A stretch of DNA of 64,000 nucleotides from Tubulanus polymorphus (taxonomy: Eukaryota; Nemertea; Palaeonemertea; Tubulaniformes; Tubulanidae). The first letter of the stretch is position 1. Each line of letters begins with the position of its first letter. The translations under genes were made by a program, and so were the position numbers. The stretch covers positions 11,222,278-11,286,277 of the forward strand of contig NC_134030.1 in NCBI RefSeq assembly GCF_964204645.1, given 5' to 3'. Below the pieces are notes generated by a model that made no database searches, was not told where the DNA came from, and saw nothing but the letters and a program-made list of their open reading frames with translations. Positions 56,683 to 64,000 of this stretch are shown here, in pieces.

Positions 56683-57951
56683 TGATCCGCAGCAAGATTT
56701 CGTAGTAGCTAAAAATGTTGTAATGTTGATTTCCTGAATGCGTTGGTGGTTATTAATGGTTTCAGACAACAAACGTAGTAAGATGTAGTAAGCAGGTTGT
56801 TGTTTGATGCTTTGATCTATCAGCGCTGACCATAAATCAGCCTGGTGTAAAAATAATTCTTTCTCGATTCTTCTGCTGCGTTATCTGGCAAACATTCAGA
56901 AATCTTTTTATAAACTTAAGAATAGACGGAACCGTATTTGGTCGGAACAATGGGTTGCATTAGTTATGCGGCTGGTGAAAGAATCACGCTGTTACTTCAT
57001 GATACTCCCGACTACTTTCTATAAAAAGAAAAACGGAAGTATGGGGAGATATTGTTGTTTTGCTTTATGCCGTATTGTAATCAAATTTATTTAGTATAAC
57101 AGTTATAGAATGATTTTAAGAAAGATAATGGATCATAATGAAGTTCCGAATCAAAAGTATTTATAATAATTCAAAAAGAAATAATCAGTGGTACCGTAAT
57201 CTGAGACAAATACTATAGGTTCAAAAATATATTTAATTTGAATATCCTAGATGTTAATTGAGAACAGTCTCTATAATCGCTAAAGTTTTAAGAAAATTAA
57301 TTTGTGTTAAATGATCATACTAGCTCTCTAAAGTTTCTTTTGTTGTATACGTCTGTTGGTAACTCGCTGAGAGTAGCTGTTTTCTCAACGATGATAAGCA
57401 AGGAGTGAGTAAATCATTCCGCGTCATGACAGGAGGGTTGGAAGGAAAAAGTTAGTTTAGCAAATCAGTTTCTCAAATAATTTTAGATCAGCGAATCATT
57501 AAGGCTAAATTCTATATGACCAAAACAGTCATGACAGTAAGGTTGCTGCTCCTTGCCATAAGTCGAGTGGGAGAGTCGGTATTTTAAGAATGCCGATTCT
57601 TTCTATAAAAGGGATCCGCATCTTGAGAGAGCAGACACTCGGGAGTCACTCGGCAGACACTCAAAAGATACTCGTAGTTACTTGTTAAAAGCTGGTCTGG
57701 GACTTGATTCAGGACGGGTTACCAACAGGAGAGTGCAATAGGAATTTAGAGCTAGGATTTGGATTGTGTTGAACTGGAGAACTGTGTTTGAATATTAAGG
57801 TAAATAAATTCATCTTGTATTGTTATATCCATTCAAAATTTCCGGTATTCTAGTTTTACTTGGGTTTGTGCGCGGACACGTTCTCTCGCCAGGGACCGAT
57901 TATTGCTTTTATTAATTAACGACTAAGGAAAGGATTGTGGCCGGCGTATCA
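56683..57951 (+). mobile_element. Solo LTR of an LTR retrotransposon
   Basis: Starts TGATCCGC and ends GCGTATCA, flanked by GTAG on both sides (56679-56682, 57952-57955). Copy 1 has the site once (GTTGGTAGG, 18804). The inside has a TATA box TCTATAAAAGG (57602-57612), a downstream AGAGAGCAGACACTC start-like region and an AATAAA signal (57803-57808). There is no internal domain or second LTR, so it is a recombined solo LTR. A 4-bp duplication fits Gypsy-type integrases. Confidence 0.8.
57602..57612 (+). promoter_or_regulatory. LTR TATA box
   Basis: TCTATAAAAGG lies about 190 bp upstream of the LTR AATAAA signal, the usual U3-R spacing. Confidence 0.65.
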
Positions 57952-59132
57952 GTAGGTTTGGTATACCGATTTCTCCATACTTGACTGATAAGTGCTGCTG
58001 TACGCATTATACAATTGTTCCAATGGGAATAGGGCCTATTTATTGGGCTTATTATTTCCTGCTTCAGAATACTGAAATAAGCCCAACGTTCATTCAAATA
58101 TCCAACATCGGTGTAAGTTTGATTACTGTATACATGTACTGTAGGTTTTCATGTTGTATGAATATTTTGCAGTTAAAATGGGTATGATGCTGATTCCAAT
58201 GTCAAACGCATGAAGTTAGATGGTCAAGGACAGTCAACACCAAGATATCTCTCTTCGACCGATGTTGCACCATAGATCTGATTCTTTCAACTCAAGGAAA
58301 GTGATTCAACACGATCGACATAACACTGGAATAGGAACTGTTAACAAAAGACAAGTTGAAAAAACAGAAGTTATGCTTGATTCTCATGTTCAAATTTAAT
58401 TCAAATTTATTTTATTACATCATATTTACAAAGCATATCATTGGTTCATACAGTAATAAAAATTAGGACAGAACAAATATTATTACAGAATTTCCAAAAG
58501 GCAATGAATTTCTATAACTGAATGAACTTATTTTTCTAATAACTCGGATCAAGAGTGACTCTCCTGTTTATTAGGAAACACACGCAACTAGTGGAATAGG
58601 TTTGATTTACACACATGTTGCAGGTATCAATTGTTTATCACTGTAGAATTTGTAAACCATAAAAGCCAAAATCAACATCAGCCGGAAACCCAGACCAAAT
58701 CAATTCATAATTTATTGATTGAATCTACACTACAATATATTATTTATTCAAATATTTCAATAAAAACATTAACTTCTTAAATCTATTCTAAATCATAGTA
58801 CGTTCTTATCTGTAAATTCACTAAATCTATCGACTCAGCAGGTGCTTAAGATGAGTTCTTAATAGGACAGATCCATTTTTAAGGATGGTGATAATACAGT
58901 ATCATGATGTTTGAATGCCAAAATAAATGCCTGGTCAAATAAATTAATATTTGTGATTGTACGTCCGCGTATGTTCGGTTTCAAAGCTGAATCATATTTG
59001 ACGTTTACACAGCATATTAGGTTCGAATCTGTCAATGCATTTTATTCTATGTATCGATATTTCAATTTACTACAATTCCCATCATTCTGAATGGCTTTGC
59101 AGAAAACCCGTTATCGCTGCTTGGCAGCTATA

Positions 59133-59880
59133 TTTATTTTTTCCCTTTTCCACACAGTTTTCGTTAAAAGTGTAAAGGTTTCCTCACCTTACCGCTGTCG
59201 CCGATACAATCCGTATGATATCCTTCAGCTCACTTCAATCTCCAGATACTGCATGGGAATTTTGATAAATCCACGTTATAAAGGCACTGTCGAGCTGTAA
59301 ACATCGGAAATTTGGCCCCGTTTAATAAGTAGCCATAATGTTGTGTTTTCTTTCCGATATTTCTCTCTTCTTTTTGAGGAAGAGCTATTGAATATTCCCT
59401 CTCTCTCCACAATCAATTTCAAAGTCAATTTCATGAATTTATTGCTCACCGGGTCCGAGTCCCAGAGTTTACGAGTCCGGCGTTTGCGTGTCCGACAGGT
59501 TTAAGGGCATTTGTTTGTTAGCTCTTTAATATTTTTTGATTTCTTGTTATAACGGTTATTTTATTTAAGCATATTTCTGATCTGGTCATGTAACCAGAAG
59601 TGTCAATAAATAGATTTTGAATTGATCATGTTTAAATCAAGGTCGTTGAGTCGCGGGTGGCTACTAGAATTAGGTTCGACTCAGAGAGAAAACAAACGAC
59701 AGAAAAGTATCAGGTCATTACGATAACCTACTACGGAACACACAGTTGACAAACAGTGTTAGGCCTGTGCCGGTTGGTGCGTATTGGTACTAAAATATAC
59801 TGGTAGGTCAGTTAGTTCGGTTGTGAAGTGTGGAAGCTAAGAAAGCCTACCAGTATTTATTTGTCTATAGGCCTAATATG
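59133..59880 (+). repeat. Block A copy 3, 5' part with internal deletion
   Basis: Starts TTCCCTTTTCCACACAG directly after the 3' end of copy 2 and matches 16630-17150. It then jumps over about 500 bp to match 17673-17880, ending TATTTGTCTATAGGCCTA. More diverged than copies 1 and 2. 59881-60690 shows nothing recognised. Confidence 0.75.
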
Positions 59881-60809
59881 TAATAGATGAAATCTCAGTG
59901 ACGGACGCCTAGTTACACAGCCATTGATTTAAATTCAACCCGCATGATTAGAATTTGAATAAATATTCCCGTAGCCGTCGTCGACTTCGTGGTGAAAGAA
60001 AATTTACCCCAAATATTGTCTTCGATAAAAAGTATGGACACCAGAAAATTTGCTCTTTTGTGAATAAATATTTCATAAATCTCTCAGAGGAAAATCACTT
60101 TTAGAAATTAATCCGATACGTAGAAAAATTGTACGGTACATCATTGAACACCCGGCAGTTCACAGGAGAGGATAAATTGATATACCGTACTAAATCATAG
60201 AACTCAAATGAAGAAATTGAATAGATAGGGAAACCTCTGTGAAACGAAACTGGTCCTGGGCTCATTCCAAGACGATGCAAAGCGGTGAACTGCAAGCTAG
60301 CCTGGAAATTATTTAGTATAAGCCTATTGCAAATCGCTAATTCACATTTCAAAGAAGACGAATTCTGTGAGAAAATAATTTAGGACGCAACAAAATATGC
60401 ATCACGAATGTGCACAAAAAGTATTTATTTCTCTGTGAGAAAAATATCCAAAAATTCGGCAGAAGAAAAATAGAATTTTCTTTTTTCAAAGTTGTTTTCT
60501 TATTTTTCATTATACCCATGGGATTGTGCTTTCCTTAAAGAACCAAAGATCCTGTCTAAATTGTTTTTTCTGGATATCGCACCGATAATAAGCGGCGCAC
60601 GTGGCTCAAGTCTATTTATTTTTGATTGTCCACGATCTTTTTGGGATATTTCGCTTAATTTTGGGTGTGCATACCTCAAATAGGTCTTAATCGAATTAGT
60701 AGAGTTGTGCAGTTAAGTACTGGTTCAAGTCCAGTATAGCGTGCAATAGTTCCCCGCTCATAGATACATTTTTAGAAAAGGAGTAAATCGGCTGCGTACT
60801 TTTCAAGAC

Positions 60810-61440
60810 AAACGGACAAACCGACATACCGACAAACCGACATAGTCCCTCGATCCAGCCACGGGTAATCCACGGAAAAACCCTGTCCCTCGATCCTAGC
60901 CACATTATATAAGGGTAATCCACGCAACCACACAGCCCCTCGATCCTAGCCACTTTATATGAGGGTAATCGGCGGGTAATCCACGCATATACCCAGCCCC
61001 TCGGTCCCAGTCACTTCATATAAGGGTAATCCATGTACCACACAGCCCCTCGATCCCAGCCAATTTATACAAGGGTAATCCAGGTACATACCCAGCCCCT
61101 CGATCCCAGCCACTTTATATAAGGGTAAGTTATTATAGTCATATATAAGTCCATTATAGCATTAAATAGTTCCAGCAGAGACTTATCACATTGGACTGGT
61201 ATTTGGAATTAATCCGCCAATATTGGACTGATTGAATCTTACGACATTACGCCATAGGGACGTGCGAAAATACCGACATACCGACGAACCGACAAACCGA
61301 CAAACCGACGAACCGAGATACCGACGAACCGACAAATCCGTGCGTGGATTACCCTTATATAAAGTGGCTGGGATCGAGGGGCTGGGTATGTACCTGGATT
61401 ACCCTTGTATAAATTGGCTGGGATCGAGGGGCTGTGTGGT
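60810..61440. repeat. Short tandem and inverted array
   Basis: Five or so units of about 55-60 bp, CAGCCCCTCGATCCCAGCCA followed by CTTTATATAAGGGTAATCCA, run from 60845 to 61128. Two inverted units lie at 61342-61436. (ACCGACAA)n runs sit at 60815-60842 and 61270-61335, so the whole is partly symmetrical. Confidence 0.8.
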
Positions 61441-61503
61441 CTCTGAAATTTTGGATTATTTATAGGTTCATCTTCGACTATAACCTAGTCAACCTACTGC
61501 AAG

Positions 61504-62365
61504 ATGGATTTAAAGCGACCGTTAACTATTATGTGCATCGGAGGTAAATTTTCTGAAGATGATGTGGTTGTTTCGCTCGGAAACAACATTTCTAATGTTC
61601 GAGCTAATATACAAATACTGAAAATGGGTGAACGTAGAATAACATTCACCTATGTAGAATCCTTGAATACATGTGTTAGGAGTGATCCAAAGGTAAAAAA
61701 TCGGCAAATTAAAACTTTTATGGTTGATGAATTGCCCAACACTACGAATGTAACCAAAAAAGACGCTGCGGTCGAATCATCTGATGCGTCCATCGCCACA
61801 CAACTGTCCAGATTCGGCTAAGTTGTATACGGCAGCATTCGCAGTGGAGAGATAAAAAATACTGAGATTCTGAATGGGACAATATACGCAAAGATGATCG
61901 AAGTACAAGATATAGTTCAAGTTGAGACAAAATTTGGCAAATTCGATGTTAGAATTTATTGTGACAATAACAAGACGCAGTGCCGGTGTTGCTGGGATAC
62001 CGATCACTCATATTTCCGTTGTCTTTTGCGCTCGCGGAAATTGTGCTTCAAGTGCAAACTTGCAGATCATCTGGCGGCGGATTGCTCATTAGGCATTGTT
62101 TGTTTTTATTGCCAGACTGAAGGAAACAAAAAAAACTGATTGCGCTAGACTACGGGAAGTTCAGACAAAATTATTCAATGAACCGGACTCGAACGCAACT
62201 AGTGAACACAGTTCTGATATAGTTGAATCAACACCAGTTATCGTCCAACAAACGTCAGATCAAACCCAACCGCCCGTAACTGAGGCGTGTTCAGCTGCCA
62301 AATCACCTAAATCGCCCGAGTATCTAATAATCGGCGATTCGAATTGCCACCGCCTTATGTTCTAA
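61504..62365 (+). pseudogene. LINE 4 ORF1: zinc knuckles and SGNH start
   Basis: Begins MDLKRPLTIMCIGGK. A stop at 61819-61821 interrupts it. Two CX2CX4HX4C zinc knuckles follow (CRCCWDTDHSYFRC, 61981-62022; CFKCKLADHLAADC, 62044-62085) and a third lacks its His (CFYCQTEGN). A frameshift in the A run at about 62130 leads to SPEYLIIGDSN (62333-62344), an SGNH-hydrolase block I. Zinc knuckles plus an esterase domain are known from LINE ORF1 proteins. It is followed by the esterase remainder. Confidence 0.7.
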
Positions 62366-62719
62366 TTTGTCATTTTGGGGACAAATGACAAATCTCTTCA
62401 GAAAGAGGATCACGATCAAGTAATCCTTGATATGACGAAAGCTGCGAATATCCTTCTCAGCCAATTCCCTTCCGCAAATATAAACATATCCAGTATCTTG
62501 CCTCGGAAGGGAAAATTAAAACCGTTATGCATTTGAATGAAGTTAAATCCCTCGTAAACAGATACTTAAAAAAACTTTGTGATAACGAGAGCAGGCTTCA
62601 TTACATATATAATGATAAGAAATTCTGCCCAGATGGATCAGCGGTACGATCGATGTTCGACTCTACTGATACCAAGGGTGTACATATCGGTATTGATGGA
62701 TGTTTTCGGCATAAATGCT
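62366..62719 (+). pseudogene. LINE 4 ORF1, esterase remainder
   Basis: The SGNH domain continues in broken frames: ISSILPRKGK near 62495, then ESRLHYIYNDKKFCPDGSA and TDTKGVHIGIDGCFRHK (62527-62721). The 'VHIGIDG' piece corresponds to the C-terminal His region of such esterases. There is at least one frameshift. Confidence 0.6.
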
Positions 62720-62902
62720 GAAGCGAGCAAAAGAGGCTACGAAGTCAGTCATCATCTTCGGGTAGTCCGAATAGCGTTCAGGCTTCTAAAATCCTTATTA
62801 CCGGTGATTCACCGGTAACAGTTGCATAATTTCTATGTTAACCTACATCTCTGAATATATTATATTACAATATATTATTATATTATATTATAATTTACTA
62901 TA

Positions 62903-64000
62903 ATGGACTTTTCTACAAACGTTAACAATATCTCACAGAACTGTTTAGATTGTAAATATTATAGTGATAATAATTTTCCTTTTCGTAAGGATACGTTTTC
63001 AATTTTATCCAATAATGTACGAAGCATGAGCAAATATTTTGACGCTTTAACTCATTATCTGGATATTTAAAAACTCAAATTCTCAGTTATTGGTCTTTCT
63101 GAGACTTGGGCTAGCCAAAATAACAACAACAGCAACATGTACCATCTGAATGAATACAAAAAGTATTTTCAAATGAAGGGGAAATGGCAAAAGAGGAGGT
63201 GGGGTATCATTATATTTGAAAAATAATTTAGTTTTTAACCTGCGTTCGGATTTAAGTAGTGAAGATGAGTTAACGTTTGAGTCTTTATTTGTAGAAATTA
63301 ATTATAAAAAGCATAAAAACACTATTGTTGGAATTATATATAGACCACCTGGATCAGGAATGCAAAGTTTTCAAGATGAATTTAATAAACTCTTAGACTA
63401 CCACTTAACACTTCGATTAAAATTAACGGAATTAATATCGATCACGTCCATAGCACAAACTTTTTGGGTATAAATATTGACGATAAATTATCATGGATTA
63501 ATCACATCAATGATGTTCAACGTAAAGTATCTAGGAGTATCAGCATGTTAAATAGATTAAAACGATTTTTACCGCAGAAAACTCTTATTCAATTATATTT
63601 CAGTTTAGTGGAACCGGATCTCAGTTATTGCAACATAGTTTGGGCTCAAAATTTCAATGTTTACTTAAATTCCCTATTGCTACTTCAAAAGCGAATAATA
63701 TCAAATTCAAATTATTTAAAACACACTGAGCCACTTTTTAAAAGATTGAAAATACTAAGAATCAGAGAAATGAACAAATTACAGTTAGGATGCATTATGT
63801 TTAATTATAACAAATCCATGCTACCTGATTTTTTTAATAATTATTTTCAATTTCGATATGAAATTCACAATTATCGAACTCGTAGCTTAAACAGTATGGA
63901 AATCCCTCGAATTCAAACTCGAAGAAGTAAGTTTTCAGTAAAGACTTCTGTAACTTTGAAATTCACTCGATCCAATTTTATAGGATTGAACAGTATCTAC
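62903..64000 (+). pseudogene. LINE 4 ORF2 with RT core deleted (runs off window)
   Basis: Starts MDFSTNVNNISQ; the endonuclease reads FSILSNNVRSMS and, after a stop at 63068, FSVIGLSETWASQ. A frame change leads to ESLFVEINYKKHKN and VGIIYRPPGSG. Near 63405 (FNKLLDYHLT) it jumps directly to the post-RT region: INIDHVHSTNFLGINIDD, KLSWINHI, LIQLYFSLVEPDLSYCN and LLLLQKRIISNSN. All RT motifs, roughly 1 kb, are missing. The C-terminus continues to the window end. Confidence 0.75.

Larger units (their letters stand above)
53469..59132 (+). mobile_element. Block A copy 2, with nested insertions
   Basis: Matches block A copy 1 (16566-20678) closely. It begins with three hairpin heads and ends CAGAAAACCCGTTATCGC-TGCTTGGCAGC-TATA. 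Compared with copy 1 it gains an 847-bp TIR element and a solo LTR. It lacks the R insert and about 90 bp near 58335. Copy 1 and copy 2 keep the same 90-residue frame (16822, 53819), but copy 3 does not. Confidence 0.75.

Overview
The window looks like intron and intergenic DNA from an invertebrate animal genome. It is AT-rich and dense with transposon fragments, microsatellites and fold-back sequences. It has no operons, ribosome binding sites or long host reading frames. A marine invertebrate fits the mix of CR1-like LINEs, Penelope-like elements and several unrelated fold-back families, but the sequence does not fix the species.

The main host feature is a minus-strand gene spread over about 42 kb (897-42927). 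It is made of at least 21 very small exons of 18-114 bp. Each has AG/GT borders, a length divisible by three, and intron phase 1 on both sides. Joined in order they give 888 nt (296 codons) with no stop. Both ends of the gene are missing from the exons I could find. The middle exons (36504 down to 33021) read like a helical death-fold (CARD-like) domain; that reading is inference. The introns hold the repeats.

Layout. 1-6120: 3'-most exon, then repeat family R, including a three-unit tandem array. 6121-9860: exons, an AT microsatellite and introns. 9950-15022: a nearly complete CR1-like LINE inserted in a copy of repeat B. 15127-21576: two fold-back elements, the second split by a 4.1-kb hairpin-ended element (block A copy 1). 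21600-24646: a decayed LINE. 24650-43000: exons, repeats B and D, a TA-flanked MITE, covarying hairpins and another R copy. 43000-45800: little recognised. 45796-53468: LINE remains broken up by a GC-rich Penelope-like element and a TA-flanked fold-back element. 53469-59880: block A copy 2, itself carrying a 847-bp TIR element and a solo LTR, then a third partial copy. 60840-61440: a short tandem array. 61504-64000: a LINE with a zinc-knuckle/esterase ORF1 and an ORF2 that has lost its reverse transcriptase core.

The two block A copies share most of their sequence and differ by three clean insertions, so each serves as the empty site for the other and shows exact insertion boundaries. All retroelement reading frames here carry stops, frameshifts or deletions.
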